Positions 26,756-35,074 of a stretch of 64,000 nt of DNA are shown one piece after another (the stretch's first letter is position 1; each line of letters starts with the position of its first letter). The stretch spans positions 39,194 to 103,193 of the forward strand of contig NZ_BOMI01000117.1 in NCBI RefSeq assembly GCF_016862115.1, in the 5' to 3' direction. Under the pieces are notes generated by a model. That model was not told where the DNA came from and did not search any database. It saw nothing but the letters and a program-made list of their open reading frames with translations. The stretch is from Paractinoplanes deccanensis. GTDB taxonomy: Bacteria; Actinomycetota; Actinomycetes; Mycobacteriales; Micromonosporaceae. Made by a program: the position numbers and the translations under genes.

Positions 26756-26882
26756 GCGGCCAGCCTGCACACCGGGCCCGGGTCCGGCGACTGCCGTCCG
26801 GCGCCGGACAGCGCCGGTCCACATCGTTCACCAGGGTCTTCGGCCGGCGTTGTCCGGCCGAAGTCGTCCGGGAGGTGCGGTC

Positions 26883-29090
26883 GTGCGGCCGAGGACCCGT
26901 TTCCGCGAAGGAGTCGCGAAGGCCGTCACCGCGCTCGGCGGCGACCGCACCGCCGAGAGGCGCAGCGGGGTGAGCAAGGCGGTCTGGTACGACGCGAAGA
27001 CCGGCCGGTCCGTACCGGGCGAACGGGCCAACTGGCCCGCCATGCGCGCGCTCCTGGAGTCCGTTCCGGCCCGGATCACCGGGGTGACCGACTGGGCGGA
27101 GCTCTACCGCCAGGCGTGCGCGGAGACCGGCCGGCGGGCAGCCACGCCGGGCCCTCGTCACCTGCCGCCGCGCACCCGGCCGTTCGTCGCCCGCGCCGCC
27201 GAGTCGCGGCTCCTCGGCGAGCTGACCGGCAGTGGTGGAACCCCGATCGTGGTCCTGGCCGGGCCGCCCGGCGTGGGCAAGACCGCCTTGGCCGTCGACT
27301 GGGCCCACCGGGCGCTCGCCCGGTTCCCCGACGGCGTCCTCCACGCCGATCTGCAAGGCTGGGGGCCGGGCCGCGAGCTGACGGCCGACGAGATCCTGCC
27401 GGCGTGGCTGCGGGACCTCGGTCTCGACCCGGCGGCGCTGCCCGCCGACCCGACCAGCCGCTCGGCCGCGTTGCGTGGCGCCCTCGCCGACCGGCGGATG
27501 CTCCTGGTGCTCGACAACGTCCGGTCCGAGGAGCAGGCGCGGCCGCTGCTGCCCGGGACGGCCGGCTGCGCCGTCGTCGTGACCAGCCGTCAGGAACTGG
27601 AGGGCCTCGCGATCCACCACGGCGCCCAGGTGATCAGGCTGGATCCGCTGGATCCCGCGGAGTCGGCCGGGCTGCTGAGCGAGATCGCCGGCTCGTCGCT
27701 CGGCGAGGACGCGGCGACGATCGCCCGGTTGTGCGGCCACCTGCCGCTCGCCCTGCGGGTCGCGGCCCGGTCGATCCGCTCCGCGTCGCCCGCGGAGGTG
27801 GCGGCGCTGATCGGCGAGCTCGGCGGCGATGCCCGGCTCGACCGGCTGAGCAGCGACGACCCGCGCACGGACGTGCGTACGGTGATCTCGTGGTCGTACC
27901 GGCGGCTCGCCGGCACCGCCCAGGAGGCGTTCCGGCTGCTCGGGCACTTCCCGGGGCGGGCCTTCGACGCCCACGCGACCGCGGCGCTGACCGGTCTGCG
28001 GCCGGCGCAGGCATCCGCGCGGCTGCGAACCCTCGCCCGGGCGAGCCTGGTGCACCCGGAGCCCGACGGGCGCTTCGCGATGCACGACCTGATCCGCGAC
28101 TACGCCGTGGAGCTGGCCGCCCCCGAGGGTGACGCCCTGTTCGACTACTACCTGCACACCGCCCGGGAGGCCGACCGCTGGATCGCGCCGCACCGCCACC
28201 AGCTCGATCTTCCGGGTCACACCCCGGTGCCCGCGCCCTTCCGCGACTACGCCGGAGCCCTGCGCTGGCTCGAGGCGGAGAGCCAGACCCTGGTGGCGCT
28301 CTGCCTCGCCGAGAAGACCCGCTGGCAGCTCGCGTTCCAGCTGAAGAGCTTCTACTTCCTGACCAAGCGGACGCGGGAGTGGCTGCTGACCCACGAGGCG
28401 GCGCTGGAGGCCGCGATCCGGGCCGGCGACCGCCGAGGCGAGGCCATGACCAGGAACAATCTCGGCCTGGCGTGCCACGAGCGGGGCGACGACGACAGCG
28501 CCCTGCCCCAGTACGAGGAGGCGGAGCGGCTGTTCGCGGCGGTGGGCGACCCGCACGGGGTCAGCAACGCCCTCGCCAGCCAGGCCGTCGTGCATCGCCG
28601 GCGTGGCGACGTGGACCGCGCGCTGGCCCTCAACGAGCGGGCGCTCGCCTTCTACCGGACAGCCGCCGTGGACCATCCCGGCTCCCGTCGCTACATCGCG
28701 ATCACCCTGCGGTCGATCGCCCTGATCGAGACGGAACGGCGTGCGTACGACCGGGCCGAGGACCGGCTCCGCGAGGCGATCGCCCTCTGCGCCGAGCTCG
28801 GCATGACGATGGACCTGGCCCGCGGCTGGAACGCGCTCGGCGGCGCGCTGCTGGCGGGTGGCCGGGCCGAGGGGGCGCAGCAGGCCTACGAGGCCGCGGC
28901 CACGGCGGCGCGGGCCTGCGGGAGCCGCTTCGAGGAGGCCCTCGCCCGGCGTGGCCTCGGCGCGGTCGCGGCGGCCCGCGGTGACCTCGGCCGGGCCCGG
29001 GAATGCTGGACCGGCGCCCACGCGATGCTGACGGCGATCGGCTCGGCCAAGGCGGACGACGTGCGGGCCGACCTCGATCAGGTGTCGTAG
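26883..29090 (+). CDS. STAND regulator: HTH-like, NB-ARC NTPase and TPR domains
   Basis: A 735-residue signal-transduction ATPase. Residues 1-60 look like a diverged XRE-type helix-turn-helix (RRSGVSKAVWYDAKTGRSVP). The NB-ARC core has Walker A GPPGVGKT at 127-134, Walker B RMLLVLDN at 205-212, VVVTSRQ at 231-237 and GHLPLAL at 285-291. From about residue 470 to the end TPR-like helical pairs are seen (NNLGLACHERGDDDSALPQYEEAERLF). GTG at 26883 has GGAGG seven bases upstream. It stands directly before the HExxH/TIR operon and probably senses a ligand to control it. It lacks the BTAD domain of SARP regulators. Confidence 0.85.
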   Translation: MRPRTRFREGVAKAVTALGGDRTAERRSGVSKAVWYDAKTGRSVPGERANWPAMRALLESVPARITGVTDWAELYRQACAETGRRAATPGPRHLPPRTRPFVARAAESRLLGELTGSGGTPIVVLAGPPGVGKTALAVDWAHRALARFPDGVLHADLQGWGPGRELTADEILPAWLRDLGLDPAALPADPTSRSAALRGALADRRMLLVLDNVRSEEQARPLLPGTAGCAVVVTSRQELEGLAIHHGAQVIRLDPLDPAESAGLLSEIAGSSLGEDAATIARLCGHLPLALRVAARSIRSASPAEVAALIGELGGDARLDRLSSDDPRTDVRTVISWSYRRLAGTAQEAFRLLGHFPGRAFDAHATAALTGLRPAQASARLRTLARASLVHPEPDGRFAMHDLIRDYAVELAAPEGDALFDYYLHTAREADRWIAPHRHQLDLPGHTPVPAPFRDYAGALRWLEAESQTLVALCLAEKTRWQLAFQLKSFYFLTKRTREWLLTHEAALEAAIRAGDRRGEAMTRNNLGLACHERGDDDSALPQYEEAERLFAAVGDPHGVSNALASQAVVHRRRGDVDRALALNERALAFYRTAAVDHPGSRRYIAITLRSIALIETERRAYDRAEDRLREAIALCAELGMTMDLARGWNALGGALLAGGRAEGAQQAYEAAATAARACGSRFEEALARRGLGAVAAARGDLGRARECWTGAHAMLTAIGSAKADDVRADLDQVS

Positions 29091-29096
29091 TCGCAG

Positions 29097-29102
29097 TACG
29101 GT
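29097..29102 (+). promoter_or_regulatory. Possible -10 box before the HExxH/TIR operon
   Basis: TACGGT lies 30 bases before the GTG at 29133, with the Shine-Dalgarno-like GGAAGGG between them. No clear -35 is seen. Readthrough from the regulator gene 42 bases upstream is also possible. Confidence 0.3.
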
Positions 29103-29132
29103 GGGGCGCACGACTCCCGGAAGGGCAGGTGC

Positions 29133-30698
29133 GTGACGGATCATCTGGCGGCGCTGGTGTCCTCGGCCGGCACGGGCGCCTACGTTCCGGGCCGGTACGA
29201 CCTGTGGTTGCGCGGCGGCGACCGGCTGGTCCACCTGCACGAGGCCCATCACGCCATGCTGACCTCGGCCACCGCGTGGGGGGCGGCGCTGCTCGTCGCC
29301 TCGCAGATGCCCGGCTGGCAGCCGCTGTTCGGCAGGCTGCTCGACCGGTGCCGGACGACCCACGAGGCGTTCGCGACCTACCTCGGCGGCGGCACCGCCG
29401 CGGCGCTCGCCGCCTACCCCGCTTATGCCCGGCTGGCCCAGACGCTCGACCGTCTTCTCCGGCCGGCCGGCGGCGCCCACCGGCGGGCGCTGGCCGTGAC
29501 CGCGATGGCCCGGGCCGCCATGCAGACACCGGTTCTCGACGTCATGATCGAGGCGTGGCCGTCGCCGATCGGCCTCGGCCGGCTCCGCCGGCTCGATGTG
29601 CCGGACGAACGTTTCGCCCTTCTGCTGCGATCGGCCGGCGCCGTGGCGTCCGCCGCCTCGTCCGCCGACGTCGCGCTGCGGGAACGGTTCGGACCGGCCG
29701 CGCTGGACGCGGACGAGGCCGGTGACAGCAGCGCGCTGGACGACGCGTACGACGAAGCTTGGGCCGTGTGGGAGGACACCGTCTTCGCCGGGCTCGCCGG
29801 TGTGCTTCGCGCGGCAGGCGCCACCGTCCCGCCCGACGGGAACGCCGGTCACCTGCCGCCGGCGGCCTCGCTGGTGGCGCGCGTGGCGGAGGTCGTGCCG
29901 GAGACCAGGCTGGCCGTCGCCGCGGCGGAGGAGGGGGACGAGCGCCTGATCGGCATGGTCCTTCAGCAGGCCCGGTTCTGGCTCGGCGCGGCGTCCCGGC
30001 CGGCGCGGTTCGTCACGGTGGGCACCGACGTCGGTCTCGACCAGGTGGTGGAGGTGGCCGAAGCGAACTCCCGGCTCGCCGGGCGCGCCAATCTCGTAGT
30101 CAGCGCCCGTCTCTCCGGCCGGCTGCCCGGCGCGGGACAGGGCGGGGAAGCGAGCGGCCCGGTCGTCGGGGTGCGCACGGTCGCGGACGACGGGTCCGGC
30201 ACCGCGGACGCGGTCTGGTTCGCCCGGCTGCCCTCGCCGGCCGACGTCGAGGCGCTGGCGACGGCGTGGGACGGCCGGGGCGACCTCTCCTGCTGCGTCG
30301 CCGTCAGCTGTCTCGGGCACCCCGCCTGGCGGACGGCGTGGCTGCCCACGCTGAGCGCGGCCGGCCCGATCGTGTGGCTGATCGACGTCGGCGTCTCCGC
30401 CCTGGCCGGCGAGTTCGGTGGCGGCCGCACGGTCCATGGCCTCCACCTCGATCTCTCGGCGGCGCCGGCGGGTATCACGCGGGCCGTGGTCTTCAAGGTG
30501 GAGGGCGTCGCCGGTGTCTGGCTGGCCGTCGCCGACGAGCTCGGCGTCGAGCTCATCACCGAGCAGGTGGACGATCTCTCCGGCGTCGATCTGCGCATGG
30601 CCGGGGCCGACTGGTCTCCGCTGCTTCCGGTGATCCGCCGGGTCCTGATCGACCTGTTGTCCACCGAGCCGTACCTCGATCTGCGGGGCCGGCTGTGA
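29133..30698 (+). CDS. HExxH-motif protein A, unknown function
   Basis: A 521-residue protein of a family I cannot name. HEAHH at residues 36-40 matches the HExxH metal-binding helix, and HEAFAT at 77-82 supplies a possible third ligand (E78). Further blocks shared with the two paralogues nearby are TAWG (47-50), AYPAYARL, MQTPVLD and SCLGHPAWRTAW. No signal peptide or membrane segment is evident, so it is probably cytosolic. GTG 29133 has GGAAGGG upstream. Its stop overlaps the TIR gene start by four bases. A metallohydrolase or a metal-dependent peptide hydroxylase are both possible; this is inference from the motif alone. Confidence 0.7.
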   Translation: MTDHLAALVSSAGTGAYVPGRYDLWLRGGDRLVHLHEAHHAMLTSATAWGAALLVASQMPGWQPLFGRLLDRCRTTHEAFATYLGGGTAAALAAYPAYARLAQTLDRLLRPAGGAHRRALAVTAMARAAMQTPVLDVMIEAWPSPIGLGRLRRLDVPDERFALLLRSAGAVASAASSADVALRERFGPAALDADEAGDSSALDDAYDEAWAVWEDTVFAGLAGVLRAAGATVPPDGNAGHLPPAASLVARVAEVVPETRLAVAAAEEGDERLIGMVLQQARFWLGAASRPARFVTVGTDVGLDQVVEVAEANSRLAGRANLVVSARLSGRLPGAGQGGEASGPVVGVRTVADDGSGTADAVWFARLPSPADVEALATAWDGRGDLSCCVAVSCLGHPAWRTAWLPTLSAAGPIVWLIDVGVSALAGEFGGGRTVHGLHLDLSAAPAGITRAVVFKVEGVAGVWLAVADELGVELITEQVDDLSGVDLRMAGADWSPLLPVIRRVLIDLLSTEPYLDLRGRL

Positions 30699-33007
30699 CG
30701 GGGGTCTTCCTCAGCTACCGGGGGATGCACCACTCGTACGCCCCGATGTTCGCGGCGTGGGTGCTGCGGCAGCGTTTCGGCGACGGCCTCGTGTTCGAGG
30801 CGAGCCACGACAATGAGCCCGGCGTCCAGTTCGCCGATGCGATCGGGCGGGCCCTGGACCGATGCGCGGTTCTCGTCGTCTTCGTCAACCGGCACTGGCG
30901 GGAGAACCGCGATCTCCTGGCAGACGAGAACGACTGGGTGCGCCGGGAGATCCTGCATTTCCTCGACGCCCGCAAACCGATCCTCCCCGTGCTGATGGAC
31001 GGCGAGGAGATGCCGCCGAAACGGAGTCTGCCGGCCGAGCTGGCGGCCTTCACGAGATGGATCGGCCTGCCCCTGGCGAGCGCGAGCGCGGCCGCCGACC
31101 TGCGGCGGCTCGTCGGCCGGCTCGAGCAGATCGCGGCCGACCTCGTGCTGGCCGCTGTGCACGAGCCGGTGTACGAGGCCGCGACACCGGCCGCGTGGCT
31201 GCGCGCCGAGCACGAGATCCTTCCCTTCCGCGCCCCGGCCGAGCTCGGGGAGATCGAGGCCTGGACCCGGTCGTCCGGCGGCGCCCCGGTCAGGCTGGTC
31301 GTCGGCCCGCCCGGCGCGGGCAAGACGCGCCTTGCCCGCCGGCTGCTCGCGACCGCCGACCGGCCCGCCGTCCTCGTCCCCTCCTCGGCCGAGCCGGCCG
31401 CTATGTCCCGGCTGTCCGGCGTCACGTCCCCCTTCCTCGTGGTGATCGACGACGCCGAGTCGCGGCCGGCCACGGTCGCCGCCGCCGTCCGCGCGCTCGC
31501 CGCCGGGCGCACCCCGGCCCGGCTGCTCCTGACGGCCCGCTCGGGCGGCGATTGGTGGCGCGACCTTCTCGACGACCCGGACGACCGGGTGGCGGCCATG
31601 GCGAGCCGGGCGGAGACCACCTCCCTCACCCCACTGGTGCCCCGGCCGGACGACTTCCGCGTCGCCTGGACCGCGCTCGCCGACCGGCTGGGAGCGGGCG
31701 GGCACGCCGCACCGCCGGTGCCGCCGCCGGCCGGGGCGCTGCTGGAGGTGCAGGCGGCGGCCCTCGCGACGCTCGACCGGGGCGACGGCGGCGGGGGGAC
31801 ACCGTGGACGCGGATCGCCGCGATCGAGCGGGCCCGCTGGCGCGACACCGCGCGGGCCCGCGATCTCCCGGCGCTGCGGCCGCACCACATCACCGAGATC
31901 CTGGCCGCCGTGACAGTGTTCGGCGCGGCCACCGAACCCGAGGCCCGCGCGCTGATCGGCGGGCTGCGGACCTTCGCGGGGGCGCGCCCCGCCGAGATCG
32001 ACAACGCCCTGGCGCTCGTGCGGGTCCTGCTGCCCGGTCCGCTCGCCGTCAACCCGGTCGAGCCGAAGCCACTCGCCGGCGAGGTCATCGCCCAGCACCT
32101 CGCCACCGGCGACCGGCTGGCCGGGGTGCTCGCGGGCATCAGCGAGGGGCAGGCCCGCACCGCCGTCGTCGCCCTCGGCCAGTGCCTGGACCGCCGCTCC
32201 GGCCTGACCGAGCCGGTGGGGGAGTTGCTCGCCGCCGGCGGCGGCCGGCTGCTGCGGGCGGCGATGACGGCACCCGAGCCGCGCCTGCTGCTCGGCGCGA
32301 TGACCGCGGCGCTTCCCCTGATTCGCGCGGAGGAGATCGTCGACGCTCTCCCGCTGCGCAGCACGCCGCTCGCCGAGTTCGCCGTCGAGCTGACCCGGCG
32401 TGCCGTGCGGAGCCGCCCGGAGCCACGGCTCCACCGGCTGCTCGCCGTCCGGCTGGTGTCCTGGAGCGGACCGTCGGAGGAGGCCGTGGAGGAGGCCGAG
32501 GCCGCGCTCGCCGGGTTTCCCGAGCCCGGCGCCGAGCGTGCCGAGGCGTACGCGACCCTCGCCCTGGCCTGTCGCGGCCCGCGCGCCCTGGACGCCGGGC
32601 GGCGGGCGATCGAGATGTTCCGGCAGTGCGCCGACGATGATCGCACCCGGGGCGCGCTGGCGACGGCGCTGGTGAACCAGGCTCACCGCGACCCGGCGGA
32701 CGCCGCGCCGGCCCAGGAGGCATACGAGATCCTGCGCGATCTGGACGCGCGAAACCCGGCCCGATACCGGTCGCTGCTGGCCGACGCGACCGATCTGATC
32801 GCCGTGCGCACCCGCAGCGTGCCGCTCGCCCGCGAGGCGCTGGAGCTGCGCCGGCTCCTCGCCGCGGCCCGGCCGGACACCTATCGCGTGGCGCTGGGCC
32901 GCACGCTGCACAATCTCAGCGTGCTGGTGGGCGCGGACCCGGAGGCCGCCGTCCTGCGGCGCGAGGCCGAGCAGATCCTCGCCGCGGCACCGGGGGCGGC
33001 CGGATGA
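30695..33007 (+). CDS. TIR-NTPase-TPR protein
   Basis: A 770-residue protein. The TIR domain covers residues 1 to about 130: VFLSYRG at 4-10, CAVLVVFVNRHW at 57-68 and WVRREI at 81-86, where E85 occupies the place of the catalytic glutamate of TIR NADases. A P-loop NTPase follows, with Walker A GPPGAGKT at 204-211 and Walker B FLVVIDDAE near 247-255. The C-terminal half is helical and TPR-like. This build is used in NAD-depleting immune proteins, though signalling roles also exist. It overlaps the genes on both sides by four bases (GTGA and ATGA). Confidence 0.85.
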   Translation: MTGVFLSYRGMHHSYAPMFAAWVLRQRFGDGLVFEASHDNEPGVQFADAIGRALDRCAVLVVFVNRHWRENRDLLADENDWVRREILHFLDARKPILPVLMDGEEMPPKRSLPAELAAFTRWIGLPLASASAAADLRRLVGRLEQIAADLVLAAVHEPVYEAATPAAWLRAEHEILPFRAPAELGEIEAWTRSSGGAPVRLVVGPPGAGKTRLARRLLATADRPAVLVPSSAEPAAMSRLSGVTSPFLVVIDDAESRPATVAAAVRALAAGRTPARLLLTARSGGDWWRDLLDDPDDRVAAMASRAETTSLTPLVPRPDDFRVAWTALADRLGAGGHAAPPVPPPAGALLEVQAAALATLDRGDGGGGTPWTRIAAIERARWRDTARARDLPALRPHHITEILAAVTVFGAATEPEARALIGGLRTFAGARPAEIDNALALVRVLLPGPLAVNPVEPKPLAGEVIAQHLATGDRLAGVLAGISEGQARTAVVALGQCLDRRSGLTEPVGELLAAGGGRLLRAAMTAPEPRLLLGAMTAALPLIRAEEIVDALPLRSTPLAEFAVELTRRAVRSRPEPRLHRLLAVRLVSWSGPSEEAVEEAEAALAGFPEPGAERAEAYATLALACRGPRALDAGRRAIEMFRQCADDDRTRGALATALVNQAHRDPADAAPAQEAYEILRDLDARNPARYRSLLADATDLIAVRTRSVPLAREALELRRLLAAARPDTYRVALGRTLHNLSVLVGADPEAAVLRREAEQILAAAPGAAG

Positions 33008-34554
33008 CCGGCCATCTGGCCCGGCTCTGCCTGCAGGGAGCGGGCAGCACCGGCCACTACACGCCGCACGCCTTCGACCTGCGTCTGCTCGGGGCGCGGC
33101 AGGCCACCGACCACATCGTCTATCTGCACGAGGTGCACCACGCCGGGCTGAACGACGTGACCGCGTGGGGCACCGCCCTGCACGTCTTCGCGCGCCTGCC
33201 GGCCGCGGCGGCGGTGTTCGGCCGCCTGCTCGACGGCTGCCGTACGGTCCACGAGTCGCTCGCCACCTTCGCCAGCGTGCAGATCGCCACCGCCCGGCAC
33301 GGCGCCCTCGACGACGTGCTCGCCGCGTACCCACGCTATGTGCCGCTCTACCGGGCCACCGAGGCGCTGACCACCGGGGTCGCCGGCGCCAACCGCCGTC
33401 AGCAGATCGTCACCGCGCTGGCCCGGCTGTGCATGCAGACGCCGATCCTCGACACGGTCGCCGAGGCCGGCCTGGGCGAGTTCACCATGGCCTCGGTCCG
33501 CTCGCACGACCGGCCCGACGCGCGCTGGAACTGGTTCGTCCGCGGCGGCCCGGGGCCGGTCGCCGCGGCAGCCGCGTCCGCCGACCGCGTCGTGACCGGC
33601 GAGTTCGGCCCCGCCGTCCTGACGAGCGACGGTCCCGGCGGCGACCTGTACACCGCGACCGACCGCGACCACGACGCCGCCTGGGACCGCTGGGAACTGG
33701 CCGCCTACGACCACCTGCGCGACCGGCTCGCCCGCACCGGGGCCGGCACCCTCGATCTGACCGGCCACCAGCGCGGGACGGCCCGGCTGCTGGAGCTGGC
33801 GCAGTCCCGCCACGGCGACCTCGGCCTGCGTGCCGCGATGACGGCGGAGCAACGGCGCACCGACGCCGACATCGCGGCGGCGGTCCTCCAGCAGGTCCGC
33901 CACGACTTCACCGGCGGCGAACGGCATCGGGCCGTGCCGCTGGCCGCGAGCGCACCGAGGGCCGGCGAACCGGTGATCGTGCACGCCCGGCCGCCGGGAC
34001 GGCTGGCCGGGCTCTACCGATGGCCGCCGGGCGTGCAGCCGCCGCCGGTGGCGGTGCGCGTGATCGTCGAGGACGGCGACGGCCCGGCGGTCGGGCACGT
34101 GCCGGTCGCCGATCCGGTGGCGCTGGGCTCGGCCCTTCTCTGCGTGGGCGCGAGCTGCCTGGCCGATCCCGGTTTCGCGCAGCGGTGGTTCCCGGCCGCC
34201 GCCCGCCCCGCCTTCGTGCTGGTGGACATCGAGCCCGATCGCTTCGTGCCGCGCTGGGCCGCCGAGGACACCACCGTCGTCGCGGTGCCGGTGCGGGTCT
34301 CGGACACCGGCGGCGAGCGCACCGCTCTGCTGTTGCGCGCCGACGACACCGGCATCTGGTGGCTGGTCGTGGCCGACGACGTCACCGTGCGCCTGATGAT
34401 CGAATATCTGCGCGGTCACCTCGGCGACGCGCTGGTCATCGACGGCGGCGCCTTCGCCGCGATCGCGGGGCCCGCGCGCGCCGTCATCACCGACGTGCTG
34501 GCGACCGAGTCGTTCACCAGCTTCGACGCCTTGGGGAGCAGCCATGCCCGATGA
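33004..34554 (+). CDS. HExxH-motif protein B, paralogue of protein A
   Basis: A 516-residue protein that aligns along its length with protein A. HEVHH lies at residues 42-46 and HESLAT at 83-88, 41 residues between the first histidines of the two motifs, exactly as in protein A. TAWG (53-56), AYPRYVPL, MQTPILD and SCLADPGFAQRW are also shared. The ATG overlaps the TIR gene stop by four bases, and its own stop lies 11 bases inside the following small gene. The pairing of two different HExxH copies around a TIR gene suggests a heteromer or division of labour. Confidence 0.7.
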   Translation: MTGHLARLCLQGAGSTGHYTPHAFDLRLLGARQATDHIVYLHEVHHAGLNDVTAWGTALHVFARLPAAAAVFGRLLDGCRTVHESLATFASVQIATARHGALDDVLAAYPRYVPLYRATEALTTGVAGANRRQQIVTALARLCMQTPILDTVAEAGLGEFTMASVRSHDRPDARWNWFVRGGPGPVAAAAASADRVVTGEFGPAVLTSDGPGGDLYTATDRDHDAAWDRWELAAYDHLRDRLARTGAGTLDLTGHQRGTARLLELAQSRHGDLGLRAAMTAEQRRTDADIAAAVLQQVRHDFTGGERHRAVPLAASAPRAGEPVIVHARPPGRLAGLYRWPPGVQPPPVAVRVIVEDGDGPAVGHVPVADPVALGSALLCVGASCLADPGFAQRWFPAAARPAFVLVDIEPDRFVPRWAAEDTTVVAVPVRVSDTGGERTALLLRADDTGIWWLVVADDVTVRLMIEYLRGHLGDALVIDGGAFAAIAGPARAVITDVLATESFTSFDALGSSHAR

Positions 34555-35074
34555 CGATCTGGACGCGGTGTTCGAGGTGGCCGGCGTCGACCCACGGCAC
34601 CTCGGGCCCGGCGAGCTGGGCCGCCTGACGGGCCGCGACGACACCGCCGAGTTCATGCTGGTCCCGTCGCTGATGCCCGGCCTTGCCGAGGATCAGCAAC
34701 GGTCACCCGGCTTCCTGGAGATCCACGACCGCGAGTGGTGGATCGACGCGAGCGGCCCGGCCGGGAAGGACTATCTGCGCACCCTGCTGACGGCGGACGC
34801 GATCGCCGAGGCCCTCGGGCTCTTTGCGACGCTGTCATGGATCGCCGCGGTGCTCCCGGCCGTCGCGACCGTCGAGGCGATCACGTTCGAGGATCAAAGA
34901 CTGCATGTCGCCGTACGGCTGAAGCCCTCACCCACGATGCCCGAGCACCTCGCCGAGGACATCAACCCGCAGGACTTCGGCGAGTTCGCCGATGCGCTCG
35001 CCGCGGCCGCGGCCGGGAAAGCCGTGACCGCGTCCTCGGGAGTGACGGTGACCTTCAGATCTCCGGCCCGATGA
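34544..35074 (+). CDS. Small protein of unknown function in the HExxH/TIR operon
   Basis: A 176-residue acidic protein with no recognised family. Motif-like parts are FEVAGVDPRHLGPGELGRL at the N-terminus and GFLEIHDREWWIDASG in the middle; a hydrophobic segment, ALGLFATLSWIAAVLPAVA, near residue 100 could be a membrane helix or a buried helix. It starts 11 bases before the stop of HExxH protein B, so it is translated with it. Its last 20 bases overlap the convergent third paralogue gene. An adaptor or substrate role is possible but unsupported. Confidence 0.65.
   Translation: MPDDDLDAVFEVAGVDPRHLGPGELGRLTGRDDTAEFMLVPSLMPGLAEDQQRSPGFLEIHDREWWIDASGPAGKDYLRTLLTADAIAEALGLFATLSWIAAVLPAVATVEAITFEDQRLHVAVRLKPSPTMPEHLAEDINPQDFGEFADALAAAAAGKAVTASSGVTVTFRSPAR

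Noticed and set aside
26103..30446. Very long reverse open frame across the NB-ARC and HExxH A genes
   Set aside because: It has a shadow-type composition and no domain. The forward genes have Walker, HExxH and TPR motifs and overlapping start/stop codons.
29963..33334. Long reverse open frame antisense to the TIR gene
   Set aside because: It is low-complexity shadow sequence. The TIR and NTPase motifs on the forward strand decide the coding strand.
29133..35074. FxSxx-COOH type RiPP locus
   Set aside because: TIR and HExxH proteins are reminiscent of it, but no FxSxx precursor peptide and no fused radical SAM-HExxH protein are seen, and the HExxH proteins here have a different second motif.
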